Positions 11,254-19,238 of a DNA stretch of 62,555 nucleotides are shown piece after piece. The stretch lies in contig NZ_VWPI01000077.1 of the NCBI RefSeq assembly GCF_015155755.1, positions 1-62,555 on the forward strand, written 5' to 3'. Position numbers and translations under genes: made by a program. The stretch's first letter is position 1, and every line of letters begins with the position of its first letter. Under the pieces are notes generated by a model, which ran no database searches, had not been told where the DNA came from, and saw only the letters and a program-made list of their open reading frames with translations. Source of the DNA: Komagataeibacter sp. FXV3. Its GTDB lineage: Bacteria; Pseudomonadota; Alphaproteobacteria; Acetobacterales; Acetobacteraceae.

Positions 11254-11511
11254 CTATGCCCGGCGGCGCAGGAACATGCTGGCCAGAAAGCCCAGCACTG
11301 ACGCGCCAAGCAGTGCGAACAGCGGCCGGTCGGCCGTTACGTCACGCAGCGTATCAAGGATTTCCCCCATGCCCTGCTGTGCCACGCCACCCGCGCCCTG
11401 CAGCCGTCCTGACAACGGGGTGCCCGTATCCCCGACAAAGCCATCCAGACCATCCTGAAGCCGACCGATGCCTTCTTCCAGATGCGCTTCAAAATTGGGG
11501 GGATTTGTCAT
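11254..11511 (-). CDS. DUF883/ElaB-like small membrane-anchored protein
   Basis: The call is an 85-residue protein starting MTNPPNFEAHLEEGIGR. An upstream in-frame extension exists but lacks protein-like character, and AGGGA stands about nine bases before the chosen ATG. The N-terminal half is amphipathic and Gly/Gln-rich; the C-terminus is a single hydrophobic helix with Gly spacing (RPLFALLGASVLGFLASMF) ending in RRR. That architecture matches ElaB/YqjD/DUF883 proteins, which bind ribosomes or membranes in stationary phase in E. coli. The match is by architecture only. The neighbouring DUF1328 gene on the same strand suggests a shared stress-linked unit. Confidence 0.6.
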   Translation of the reverse strand: MTNPPNFEAHLEEGIGRLQDGLDGFVGDTGTPLSGRLQGAGGVAQQGMGEILDTLRDVTADRPLFALLGASVLGFLASMFLRRRA

Positions 11512-11614
11512 GTTCGATATTCCCTTGCTTGCCATCGGGGGAATAGGGGAAATCCCGTCTCCCCCTGCCCATGCCGTCATGCCCGCAGGCAACAGGCCCG
11601 TTACAGCAGACTTA

Positions 11615-12421
11615 TCATATCTCCGATGCCTGCCAATAGGCTGCATCCGCGCCGGGATCCGGCTCCCCCGCAATCAGTCGACGCATGCGCTCCGCCATTG
11701 CGCGCATGGCCGGGGCGGTATTGTCACGCGGCCGTGGCCCCACCGCAAAATCCCCCCGCAACCCTGCGGGATGCCCTTCGAGAATGATGATCCGGTCTGC
11801 CAGGATCAGGGCTTCGTCCAGATCATGGGTCACGAACAGTACCGTCCCGTGCCGCCGGGCATGGATACGCAACAGTTCATCCTGCAGGGCGCCGCGCGTG
11901 ATGGCGTCCAGCGCACCAAAAGGCTCGTCCATCAGCAACAGGTCCGGCTCCACCGTCAGCGCGCGCGCAACCCCCACGCGCTGGCGCTGCCCACCCGATA
12001 GCTGGCGTGGCCACCGCTCCGCCGTATCCGCAAGCCCGACCAGTTCCAGCGCCGCCATGGCCCTGTCCCGCCGCTGCATGCGTGTCAGTCCCAGTCCTTC
12101 CAGACCCAGTTCCACATTGCGCCGTACGCTGCGCCACGGCATGAGCTTGGCGTCCTGAAACACCATGGCCGCCGGGCGATGCGCCGCCGTGGGCGACGCA
12201 TGCAGGCTGACCGTGCCCTCGCTGGGCTGGACCAGCCCCATGATGACCCGCAACAGCGTGGACTTGCCCACCCCGGACGGCCCCAGCACGGCCACGAATT
12301 CGCCACGCCTGATTTCAAGATCCACATGCCGCAGGATGAAACTGCGCCCCTGGTCATGCGACAGGCCGATATTTTCCAGCCTGACCACGACATCATCCGT
12401 ATCCGTTACCACCGCATTCAT
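11615..12421 (-). CDS. ABC importer ATP-binding protein, SsuB/TauB type
   Basis: ATPase of an importer of the nitrate/sulfonate/taurine class, 268 residues from MNAVVTDTDD. All motifs are intact: Walker A GPSGVGKST, Q-loop in VFQDAKLMPW, signature LSGGQRQRVGVARAL, Walker B LLLMDEPFGALD, and the switch His in FVTHDLDEAL. The ATG overlaps the stop of the upstream permease gene as ATGA, which fixes the start and rejects a longer 329-residue reading. The substrate is not deducible from the ATPase alone; no sulfonate or taurine oxygenase is nearby. Confidence 0.92.
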   Translation of the reverse strand: MNAVVTDTDDVVVRLENIGLSHDQGRSFILRHVDLEIRRGEFVAVLGPSGVGKSTLLRVIMGLVQPSEGTVSLHASPTAAHRPAAMVFQDAKLMPWRSVRRNVELGLEGLGLTRMQRRDRAMAALELVGLADTAERWPRQLSGGQRQRVGVARALTVEPDLLLMDEPFGALDAITRGALQDELLRIHARRHGTVLFVTHDLDEALILADRIIILEGHPAGLRGDFAVGPRPRDNTAPAMRAMAERMRRLIAGEPDPGADAAYWQASEI

Positions 12422-13182
12422 CCCTGCCAGCCCAGCAGCCTTCTGCGCACCAGCATGAAAGCCGTGTCGGTCAGCGCATACAGCAGGGCCATGGTCAGCA
12501 TGTAAACCACCACGAGGTCGGTCGCCAGCAGGCTGGACGCCTGCATCATCCGCGCGCCAATACCGGGCACACCGAACAGTTCCGCCGCGACGACCGACAT
12601 CCATGCCTGACCCAGCCCCGTGCGCAGCCCCGCCAGCACGCCGGGGGCCGATGCCGGAATCACCACCGTGCGCAGCCGTGCCCAGAACCCGCCATGGCCA
12701 AAGGACGCCGCGACTTCATACAGGTCCGGGTCAATCGCCTGCACGGCCCCGTAGGCGGCATAGAAATTGATCCAGAACACCGAAATGGCGATCACGAACG
12801 TTGCCCCTGCGGTATCCAGCCCGAACCACAGGATGGCGAACGGCACCCATGCAAGCCCGGGTATGGGTCGCAATACCCGCACGACACCGGACAGCAGCCC
12901 ATCCAGCAACGGCACCGTGCCGCATAACAGGCCGGTCAGCATGCCCAGGACCGAACCAATGACCAGTCCCATCACGTAATGGGTCAGGCTGTCCCGAATG
13001 GCCTGCAGCCATGCCCCGCTGCGCACTTCTTCCAACCATGCCGGACCAAGGCTGCTTGGTGCGGGCAGCAGGCCGGATGGCACCCAGCCCAGCCGGATGG
13101 ATGCTTCCCATGCCCCGAACAGCACGATCAGGCCCACGGCCCCCAGCAGCGGTCGTATCCAGAGGGAACGGGTGGGCGTCAT
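12418..13182 (-). CDS. ABC importer permease, SsuC/TauC type
   Basis: Inner-membrane subunit of the same importer, 254 residues with about six hydrophobic helices. The EAA-type cytoplasmic coupling loop is visible as YEVAASFGHGGFWARLRTVV followed by IPASAPGVLAGLRTGLG, typical of the BPD_transp_1 family of sulfonate, taurine and nitrate importers. Its ATG overlaps the stop of the substrate-binding protein gene, and its stop overlaps the ATPase start, so the three genes are translationally coupled. The order binding protein, permease, ATPase is the common one for this family. Confidence 0.92.
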   Translation of the reverse strand: MTPTRSLWIRPLLGAVGLIVLFGAWEASIRLGWVPSGLLPAPSSLGPAWLEEVRSGAWLQAIRDSLTHYVMGLVIGSVLGMLTGLLCGTVPLLDGLLSGVVRVLRPIPGLAWVPFAILWFGLDTAGATFVIAISVFWINFYAAYGAVQAIDPDLYEVAASFGHGGFWARLRTVVIPASAPGVLAGLRTGLGQAWMSVVAAELFGVPGIGARMMQASSLLATDLVVVYMLTMALLYALTDTAFMLVRRRLLGWQG

Positions 13183-14222
13183 TGTGCGATCTGCCGGTAA
13201 CTTTCCAGGTCGAACAGCGACGCCACCGGTTCCGCCTTGCGCAACAGGCCGCTCTGCACTTCGAACTCCTGCAATTTGCCAACCGCGTCCACGATGCCAG
13301 CCGGGTCGGATACATAATCAGGTGCCGATGCCTTCAGCGCCTCGATAATGATATCCCTGGGCAGCATGCCCCCACCCAGCGCCTGCTGGACATAGGGTTC
13401 CGCCTGTTCCGGATCGGTGGCCAGCAGGTGCGTGGCCTTCACGAAACTGGTCAGGAACGCGGTTTTCCATGCCGCGCGATCCGGCGCGTCCTCATTGACG
13501 ATTGCCAGCACGGAACCCGGCTGCCCCGGCATGAGGTCATGCCCAGATGCCAGCACCCGCATGCCGGGCATGCGATGACGGATAATGGTCAGCGCCGGTT
13601 CGCGCAGGATGGCGCCATCCACCGCACCCGCCAGAAATGCCTGCTGGGCGGCATCAATATCAATGCCGACAATATCCGCCACCTGCGCCGGATCCAGTCC
13701 ATTGCGGACCTTGAGCCAGTATCGCAGCAGCGTATCGGGCACCGAACCGAGTGGCTGGGCCGCGATCTTGGGCCTGTGACCCGCCTTCGTGGCGAAATCG
13801 GCGAAACGCTGACGGACCTCGTCAGCACTCAGGCCCGCAGGCTGTTCCGGCAGGCCATCCGCCAACGCACCGCGGGAGACGATTTCCAGTTCCTCGGTCG
13901 CGGCACTGGCCACGACCTTTACATCCGCCCCATGCGCGCGTGCCTGCAGCAGTGGCAGGACACCCGCCACATAGGCGTCAATCTTGCCCGATACCAGCGC
14001 CTGAATGGCCTGTGGCCCCGACTGGAACCGGACCAGCTGCATGTCAATACCTGCGTCACGCGTCCAGTTCTTACCCTGCATGACAAACAGCGGCGCCGAC
14101 CCGATGACAGGAATATACCCCACCCGCACCGTCGCGGCCTGACCGCTTCCGCACAGGCCGATCATGGCGGTCACGGCATAAAGCCCACGGCGTATGACAC
14201 GCCCGAAAACTGATCCTGTCAT
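13179..14222 (-). CDS. ABC importer periplasmic substrate-binding protein (SsuA/NMT1-like)
   Basis: Periplasmic receptor of the importer. The chosen ATG at 14222 gives 347 residues with a compact signal peptide (VIRRGLYAVTAMIGLCGSGQA) cleaved before ATVRVGYIP. An in-frame ATG at 14261 would add 13 polar residues and lies almost on a candidate -10 (TATATT at 14278-14283), so it is less likely. The body carries the NMT1/SsuA pattern FQSGPQAIQALVSGKIDAYV and a C-terminal region typical of aliphatic-sulfonate receptors. Ligand is unknown; sulfonates, taurine or a thiamine precursor are all seen in the family. Confidence 0.85.
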   Translation of the reverse strand: MTGSVFGRVIRRGLYAVTAMIGLCGSGQAATVRVGYIPVIGSAPLFVMQGKNWTRDAGIDMQLVRFQSGPQAIQALVSGKIDAYVAGVLPLLQARAHGADVKVVASAATEELEIVSRGALADGLPEQPAGLSADEVRQRFADFATKAGHRPKIAAQPLGSVPDTLLRYWLKVRNGLDPAQVADIVGIDIDAAQQAFLAGAVDGAILREPALTIIRHRMPGMRVLASGHDLMPGQPGSVLAIVNEDAPDRAAWKTAFLTSFVKATHLLATDPEQAEPYVQQALGGGMLPRDIIIEALKASAPDYVSDPAGIVDAVGKLQEFEVQSGLLRKAEPVASLFDLESYRQIAQ

Positions 14223-14277
14223 GGCGAAGCCCTGTCTGCTGCGCAGGGTATGGTCCTGCATGTCGAAAGCGTATCGA

Positions 14278-14313
14278 AATATACATGTCGTGACCGAATA
14301 TCCATATCACGAC
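14278..14313 (-). promoter_or_regulatory. Candidate promoter and operator of the ABC importer operon
   Basis: On the minus strand a TATATT hexamer (14278-14283) is preceded by a perfect inverted repeat, GTCGTGA (14287-14293) and TCACGAC (14307-14313), separated by 13 bases. The repeat overlaps where a -35 would lie, as for an operator. This is a reading of the sequence only. Confidence 0.35.
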
Positions 14314-14341
14314 GCACAAAATGCCAGATCGGCTACCGACA

Positions 14342-14372
14342 TAAAAAAACCCGGCCAAAGGCCGGGCTTTTT
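14342..14372 (-). terminator. Terminator at the end of the alpha operon (after rplQ)
   Basis: CCCGGCC-AAA-GGCCGGG at 14350-14366 is flanked by seven A residues on the left and five T residues on the right. Read on the minus strand it is a hairpin followed by TTTTTTT, 20 bases beyond the rplQ stop. The reverse orientation is nearly as good, so it may insulate both sides. Confidence 0.92.
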
Positions 14373-14392
14373 CACGCGGGAAGCGAAGTGCC

Positions 14393-14818
14393 TCAGGCTG
14401 CCAGATGGTCTTCCTGAGTGGCTTCCGGACGCGGACCGCTGTCCTTGCCCTTTGCCGACACATCGCGGTCAACCAGTTCGATCACAGCCATGTCGGCTGC
14501 ATCACCGTGGCGCATGCCCGCACGCAGCACGCGGGTGTAGCCACCCTGACGCGCCTTGTAACGGTCTGCCACCGTATCGAACAGCTTGGACACGATCTTG
14601 TCGTCACGCAGCTGGGCGAAAGCCTGCCGGCGGGCGTGCAGATTGCCACGCTTGCCAAGGGTGATCAGCTTTTCCACAACCGGGCGCAGTTCCTTCGCCT
14701 TCGGCAGCGTGGTGGTGATCTGTTCGTGCTTGATCAGGGCGACAGCCATGTTGCGAAACATGGCCAGTCGATGGGACGAGGTAACGCCGAGCTTACGGCC
14801 GGCAACACCGTGACGCAT
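14393..14818 (-). CDS. rplQ: 50S ribosomal protein L17
   Basis: Large-subunit protein near the peptide exit tunnel, 141 residues. The L17 signature is complete from [34 protein letters not shown] to the [10 protein letters not shown] region. It carries a short charged C-terminal extension rich in Lys, Pro and Glu, common in alphaproteobacteria. It is the last gene of the rpsM-rpsK-rpoA-rplQ unit, starts 33 bp after rpoA and is followed by an intrinsic terminator. Confidence 0.98.
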   Translation of the reverse strand: MRHGVAGRKLGVTSSHRLAMFRNMAVALIKHEQITTTLPKAKELRPVVEKLITLGKRGNLHARRQAFAQLRDDKIVSKLFDTVADRYKARQGGYTRVLRAGMRHGDAADMAVIELVDRDVSAKGKDSGPRPEATQEDHLAA

Positions 14819-14851
14819 GATGTAATTTCCTGTTTTATCCGGTTCCGAGGA

Positions 14852-15871
14852 TCAGAACGGCTCGTCGAGCCTCTTGGCCAGATCTTCGATATTTTCCGGC
14901 GGCCACGCCGGGACATTCATACCCAGTGAAAGTCCCATGGCGGTCAGGACTTCCTTGATCTCGTTGAGCGACTTGCGGCCGAAGTTCGGCGTGCGCAGCA
15001 TCTCCTGCTCGGTCTTCTGAACCAGATCACCGATATAGACGATGTTGTCGTTCTTCAGGCAGTTCGCGCTACGGACCGACAGTTCCAGTTCGTCAACCTT
15101 GCGCAGCAGGTTACGGTTGAACGGCAGGTCATCCTGCGGCTCTTCCGTGCGCACCGTGCGGGGTTCATCGAAGTTGATGAACAACTGCAGCTGGTCCTGA
15201 AGGATACGCGCGGCAAGTGCCACGGCATCTTCCGGTGTTACCGCGCCATTCGTCTCAACCGTCAGCAGCAGGCGGTCATAGTCGGTGACCTGACCCACGC
15301 GGGTCTGTTCCACCTTGTAGGACACGCGGCGGACGGGCGAGTAGATGGCATCAACCGGGATCAGGCCGATCGGTGCGTCTTCCGGGCGGTTAGCCGCCGC
15401 GGGGACATACCCCTTGCCCATGTTCACGGTGAATTCCATCCCGAACTTCACCCCTTCATCAAGGGTGCAGATCACCAGGTCAGGATTCATGACTTCGATA
15501 TCATGACCTGTCTGGATCTGTCCGGCACGCACTTCGCCCGGCCCCGTGGCCGTCAGCACCATGCGCTTCGGCCCCTCACCATGCATCCGCAGCGCGAGCT
15601 GCTTGATGTTGAGGACGATATCGGTCACGTCTTCACGAACACCCGCCACCGACGAGAATTCATGCAGCACGCCGTCAATCTGGATTGCCGTAACCGCAGC
15701 CCCCTGCAGGGACGACAGCAGAACCCGACGGATCGCGTTACCCAGCGTCATGCCAAAGCCGCGTTCCAGCGGCTCGGCAACGACGGTGGCAATGCGTGAA
15801 GGTTCCGCCCCCGGTTCGACTTCCAGCTTTTCCGGCTTGATCAGGGATTGCCAGTTTTTCTGGAGGACCAA
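14852..15871 (-). CDS. rpoA: DNA-directed RNA polymerase subunit alpha
   Basis: Scaffold subunit of RNA polymerase, 339 residues. The N-terminal dimerisation domain shows [28 protein letters not shown], and the C-terminal domain, which binds UP elements and activators, shows [18 protein letters not shown]. The protein should begin [21 protein letters not shown] by comparison with alphaproteobacterial RpoA, and the codon at that point is TTG, with GAAAGG eight bases upstream. The 121-bp spacer between rpsK and this gene is packed with palindromes. Confidence 0.98.
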   Translation of the reverse strand: MVLQKNWQSLIKPEKLEVEPGAEPSRIATVVAEPLERGFGMTLGNAIRRVLLSSLQGAAVTAIQIDGVLHEFSSVAGVREDVTDIVLNIKQLALRMHGEGPKRMVLTATGPGEVRAGQIQTGHDIEVMNPDLVICTLDEGVKFGMEFTVNMGKGYVPAAANRPEDAPIGLIPVDAIYSPVRRVSYKVEQTRVGQVTDYDRLLLTVETNGAVTPEDAVALAARILQDQLQLFINFDEPRTVRTEEPQDDLPFNRNLLRKVDELELSVRSANCLKNDNIVYIGDLVQKTEQEMLRTPNFGRKSLNEIKEVLTAMGLSLGMNVPAWPPENIEDLAKRLDEPF

Positions 15872-15892
15872 GGTAATGGCCTTTCAAGACTG

Positions 15893-15971
15893 ATCTGCCA
15901 CCCGTTACGATGGCAGATGGTATCCTGCGGCAGGATACCGGAATGACAATCTTCCCCCGCATGCGGGGGAA
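15893..15971 (-). repeat. Three consecutive perfect palindromes between rpsK and rpoA
   Basis: Three hairpins stand side by side. ATCTGCCA/TGGCAGAT with a 10-base loop covers 15893-15918. GGTATCCTGC/GCAGGATACC around a single G covers 15919-15939. TTCCCCCGCATGCGGGGGAA covers 15952-15971. None has a T-run, so simple termination is unlikely. They could be RNA processing, pausing or stability elements, or protein-binding DNA. Confidence 0.75.
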
Positions 15972-15992
15972 TACGACTAAGCAGATTGCGGT

Positions 15993-16385
15993 TCAGACGC
16001 GACGGCGCTTGCGCGGACGGCAGCCGTTATGCGGAACCGGCGTCATGTCACGGATGGCCGTGATCGAGAAACCGACGGCCTGCAGGGCACGCAGTGCGCT
16101 CTCACGCCCCGAACCGGGACCGGAAACCTCGATTTCCAGCGTCTCCATGCCGTGTTCACGTGCCTTGCGGCCCGCGTCCTCGGCGGCAACCTGCGCCGCG
16201 TACGGCGTGGACTTGCGCGATCCCTTGAAGCCCTGGGCACCAGCGGACGACCAGGCAATCGCGTTGCCCTGTGCATCCGAGATGGTGATCATGGTGTTGT
16301 TGAAGGTGGACAGCACATGCGCCACACCGGAAATGATGTTTTTCCGCTCTTTCTTGCGAATACGCGGAGCCGCAGCTTTCGCCAT
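15993..16385 (-). CDS. rpsK: 30S ribosomal protein S11
   Basis: Small-subunit platform protein that shapes the mRNA exit channel, 130 residues. The conserved core [46 protein letters not shown] and the C-terminal [11 protein letters not shown] are standard. It starts 78 bp after the rpsM stop and is separated from rpoA by the palindrome cluster. As usual in alphaproteobacteria, rpsD does not follow it. Confidence 0.98.
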   Translation of the reverse strand: MAKAAAPRIRKKERKNIISGVAHVLSTFNNTMITISDAQGNAIAWSSAGAQGFKGSRKSTPYAAQVAAEDAGRKAREHGMETLEIEVSGPGSGRESALRALQAVGFSITAIRDMTPVPHNGCRPRKRRRV

Positions 16386-16463
16386 AGTTTTCTCGATCCT
16401 GTCAGTTCAAACGGCGCATGGGGCGGGCTGCCCCCCATGCTTACATACCGGACAATCCGCTGA

Positions 16464-16841
16464 TTAGCGGGTTGCCTTCTTCTTGCCCGCAATAGCCACG
16501 GCCTTACCCTTGCGGGTACGGGCGTTGGTATGAGTCCGCTGACCATGGACAGGCAGCCCACGCCGGTGACGCAGACCACGGTAGCAGCCAAGGTCCATCA
16601 GACGCTTGATGTTCATCGCCACTTCGCGGCGCAGATCACCTTCCACGCGATACTTGCTGTCGATCAGTTCACGGATCTTGCCGATCTCGTCATCAGACAG
16701 CTCGTTCACGCGCCGCTCAGCCGGGATTTCCAGCTGGTCGCAGATCGCCTGGGCCTTGGTGGCCCCGATACCATAGATATAACGCAGGCCAATGGTGACC
16801 CGTTTGTTGGTTGGGATGTTCACGCCGGCAATACGTGCCAC
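16464..16841 (-). CDS. rpsM: 30S ribosomal protein S13
   Basis: Head protein that contacts L5 and the P-site tRNA, 125 residues. The family N-terminus [25 protein letters not shown] begins right after a GTG codon (16839-16841), and GAGGAG stands eight bases upstream, so GTG is the start. A longer reading from an upstream ATG adds 20 non-conserved residues and is rejected. The C-terminus has the basic [10 protein letters not shown] tail that reaches the P site. It heads the alpha operon behind a structured leader. Confidence 0.96.
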   Translation of the reverse strand: MARIAGVNIPTNKRVTIGLRYIYGIGATKAQAICDQLEIPAERRVNELSDDEIGKIRELIDSKYRVEGDLRREVAMNIKRLMDLGCYRGLRHRRGLPVHGQRTHTNARTRKGKAVAIAGKKKATR

Positions 16842-16859
16842 GCCACTTACTCCTCGTCC

Positions 16860-16952
16860 GCCCTGATACAGGGCACTAACTATCAGGCAGGGCTGCTTCA
16901 CACCACCTGCCCTATTGGCAGGAGCGCCGTGAACATACCGGTTTCGAACCGG
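16860..16952 (-). promoter_or_regulatory. Structured 5' leader of the alpha operon
   Basis: Between the candidate promoter and rpsM lie GCCCTG-ATA-CAGGGC (16860-16874), immediately upstream of the Shine-Dalgarno, GGCAGG/CCTGCC (16886-16911), and a near-palindrome CCGGTTTCGAACCGG (16938-16952). Alpha-operon leaders in other bacteria fold into autoregulatory structures, so this is a plausible control region. No rpmJ gene is present here. Confidence 0.45.
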
Positions 16953-17036
16953 CCAACCCCATCATCATTCATTCCGGCCATACGAGCCGCACCATCAGCG
17001 GGCGACTCATGTGACGCTCATACCTTGAGGGCGCGC

Positions 17037-17064
17037 AATATACTGCTGCCCCCATGCGAGTCAA
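17037..17064 (-). promoter_or_regulatory. Candidate sigma-70 promoter of the alpha operon
   Basis: On the minus strand TTGACT (17059-17064) is followed after 16 bases by TATATT (17037-17042), a good match to the housekeeping consensus. It lies just beyond the adk stop and would give a leader of about 190 bases before rpsM. Confidence 0.6.
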
Positions 17065-17074
17065 TTATTTTGCA

Positions 17075-17734
17075 TCACTTCTTCGTGATACGATCGATAA
17101 CAGCGAAGACTTCCTTGGTCACTGCATCGATATCCGCCATCCCGTCAACACGGTACAGACGCTTCTCTTCCTCATAATAAGGCAGGATCGGCGCCGTCTG
17201 TTCACGGTAGGCCTTCAGTCGCGCGGCCACGGTATCCCGCCGGTCATCTTCCCGGCGAATGAACTCATGTCCGCCACAGACATCGCATGTGCCTGCCACC
17301 TTCGGCTTCTTGAACAGGTCATTATAGCCCGTGCCGCACTTGGCGCAGGTGTAACGACCCGCAATGCGGTCAGCCAGTGCGTTCTCATCCACATCCAGCA
17401 ACAGCACCGCATCAATATGCTGGCCACTGCGTGTCAGCATCTGGTCCAGCGCTTCGGCCTGCGCCCGGGTGCGCGGGAAGCCATCAAGGATGAACCCCTT
17501 CGCGCAATCAGGCTGACGGATGCGGTTTTCGATCATGGCGATGATCAGGTCATCAGGCACAAGCTGGCCTTCTGCCATGATGGTCTTGACCTTCTGCCCC
17601 AGCGGGCTTCCGGCCGCGACTTCCGCACGCAGCATGTCACCCGTTGAAATCTGGGCGATTCCATACCGTTCTTCCAGCCGCTTTGACTGGGTGCCCTTAC
17701 CGGCACCCGGCGGGCCAAGAAAAATAATATTCAC
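17075..17734 (-). CDS. adk: Adenylate kinase, zinc-type LID
   Basis: Converts AMP and ATP to two ADP in the cytoplasm; 219 residues. The P-loop GPPGAGKGT (8-16), the AMP-binding TGDMLR and DGFPRT are intact. The long LID carries four cysteines, Cys130, Cys133, Cys150 and Cys153, in a C-x2-C-x16-C-x2-C arrangement, so it should bind structural zinc, unlike the E. coli enzyme. The ATG overlaps the secY stop by four bases, so the two genes are coupled; rpmJ, which often separates this region from rpsM, is missing. Confidence 0.97.
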   Translation of the reverse strand: MNIIFLGPPGAGKGTQSKRLEERYGIAQISTGDMLRAEVAAGSPLGQKVKTIMAEGQLVPDDLIIAMIENRIRQPDCAKGFILDGFPRTRAQAEALDQMLTRSGQHIDAVLLLDVDENALADRIAGRYTCAKCGTGYNDLFKKPKVAGTCDVCGGHEFIRREDDRRDTVAARLKAYREQTAPILPYYEEEKRLYRVDGMADIDAVTKEVFAVIDRITKK

Positions 17735-19080
17735 CGCATTCTGCCCTTTCTGCCCCGTCCCCGGCGCATAAGTCCCTGATACTGGTGCGCGACCAGATGC
17801 GACTGCACCTGCGTCACCGTATCAATCGTCACCGTCACGATAATGATCAGACTCGTGCCACCAAAATAGAAAGGCACGTTGTAATGGCTGATCAGGATCT
17901 GCGGCAACAGGCAGACCGCGACAAGATACAGCGCCCCGATGGTCGTAATCCGCGTCAAGATCCGGTCAAAGAACGCAGCCGTATTGGCCCCCGGCCGGAT
18001 ACCCGGCACAAAGCCCCCCTGCTTGCGCAGGTTTTCCGCCGTTTCCTGCGGGTTGAAGGTCACCGCCGCATAGAAATAGGAGAAAAATACAATCATCGCC
18101 GCATAGAACAGCATGTAGAGCGGCTGTCCCTGCCCCAGTTCCTGTCCCAGGAAGGACAGCCAGCCGGGCATGGAACTGTTATTGACGAACCCCGCGATCG
18201 TGACCGGGATCAGCAGCACGGACGATGCGAAGATGGGTGGAATCGACCCGGCCGTGTTCACCTTCAGCGGCATGTGGGTCGAATCGCCACCAAACATGCG
18301 CTGACCGACCTGGCGCTTGGGGTACTGGATCACTACCCGGCGCTGCGCCAGTTCCATGAACACGATGAAAGCGATCGTAATAGCCGCCAGCACCAGGAAC
18401 ACCAGCACGAAGAACGGGGACAGCGCGCCCGTATAGCCAAGCTGGAACAGACTGGCCAGGGCATTGGGCAGGTTCGCCACGATACCCGCAAAGATGATCA
18501 GCGAGATACCGTTACCGACCCCCCGCGACGTAATCTGTTCACCCAGCCACATCAGGAACATGGTGCCACCCACAAGGGTCAGCACACAGGACACGATGAA
18601 GAAAAGCCCGGGGGAGACAACGGCAGACCCGGCTTCCGTATGCATGTTCTCAAGCCCTATGGCGATGCCGTAGGCCTGGAACAGCGCAATCACGACGGTC
18701 AGGTAGCGCGTGTATTCATTCAGCTTGCGCCGTCCGCCCTCCCCTTCCTTCTTGAGTGCTTCAAGCGAGGGGATTGCCGCCGACATGAGCTGTACGATGA
18801 TCGAGGCACTGATATAGGGCATGATGTTCAGTGCAAACACGGTCATGCGCCCCAGCGCACCACCGGTAAACATATCGAACATACCCAGAATACCGCCCTG
18901 ATGCCGGGCCAGAAGCTGCCCCATCACCGTCGCATCGACGCCAGGGACGGGGATATAGGTGCCAATCCGATACACGATCAGCGCACCCAGCGTGAACCAG
19001 ATACGCTTTTTCAGTTCCGTTGCGTTGGCAAAGGAATTGAAATTCAGATTGGCAGCCAACTGTTCGGCCGCGGAGGCCAT
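17731..19080 (-). CDS. secY: Preprotein translocase channel subunit SecY
   Basis: Central pore of the Sec translocon, 449 residues with the ten-helix SecY pattern. Recognisable elements are RIWFTLGALIVYRIGTYIPVPGVD at helix 1, the plug region after it, and the cytoplasmic RKQGGFVPGIRPG near helix 9. The ATG at 19080 gives a typical start, MASAAEQLAANLNFNSFANA. It is separated from rplO by an unusual 158-bp spacer that contains terminator-like hairpins, so its expression may be set apart from the ribosomal genes upstream. It is coupled to adk downstream. Confidence 0.98.
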   Translation of the reverse strand: MASAAEQLAANLNFNSFANATELKKRIWFTLGALIVYRIGTYIPVPGVDATVMGQLLARHQGGILGMFDMFTGGALGRMTVFALNIMPYISASIIVQLMSAAIPSLEALKKEGEGGRRKLNEYTRYLTVVIALFQAYGIAIGLENMHTEAGSAVVSPGLFFIVSCVLTLVGGTMFLMWLGEQITSRGVGNGISLIIFAGIVANLPNALASLFQLGYTGALSPFFVLVFLVLAAITIAFIVFMELAQRRVVIQYPKRQVGQRMFGGDSTHMPLKVNTAGSIPPIFASSVLLIPVTIAGFVNNSSMPGWLSFLGQELGQGQPLYMLFYAAMIVFFSYFYAAVTFNPQETAENLRKQGGFVPGIRPGANTAAFFDRILTRITTIGALYLVAVCLLPQILISHYNVPFYFGGTSLIIIVTVTIDTVTQVQSHLVAHQYQGLMRRGRGRKGRMR

Positions 19081-19136
19081 GCGCCCATCCTTTCACAAGA
19101 ACAGCGCCACCGCTGGAGGCGGGACGCTGTCATGAT

Positions 19137-19201
19137 AAAAAAAACCGCAAAAAGTAATAAAGCGATGCGCCCGCCGAGTGCAAGCAGCATCGCTTTTATT
19201 A
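19137..19201 (-). terminator. Attenuator-like hairpin between rplO and secY
   Basis: TAATAAAGCGATGC (19155-19168) pairs with GCATCGCTTTTATTA (19187-19201) with one bulged base. On the minus strand the stem is followed by a T-rich run and then eight T residues (19137-19144). This has the form of an intrinsic terminator inside an operon, so partial read-through into secY is the natural reading. Confidence 0.65.
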
Positions 19202-19238
19202 TGCTCCGGGTACAGAACGTGCCTGTGCCCGGGACCGG

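Noticed and set aside
16938-16952. A tRNA T-arm-like sequence (GGTTTCGAACC)
   Set aside because: The flanking bases do not form a 5-bp T-stem, acceptor stem or anticodon arm; it is a short near-palindrome in the rpsM leader.
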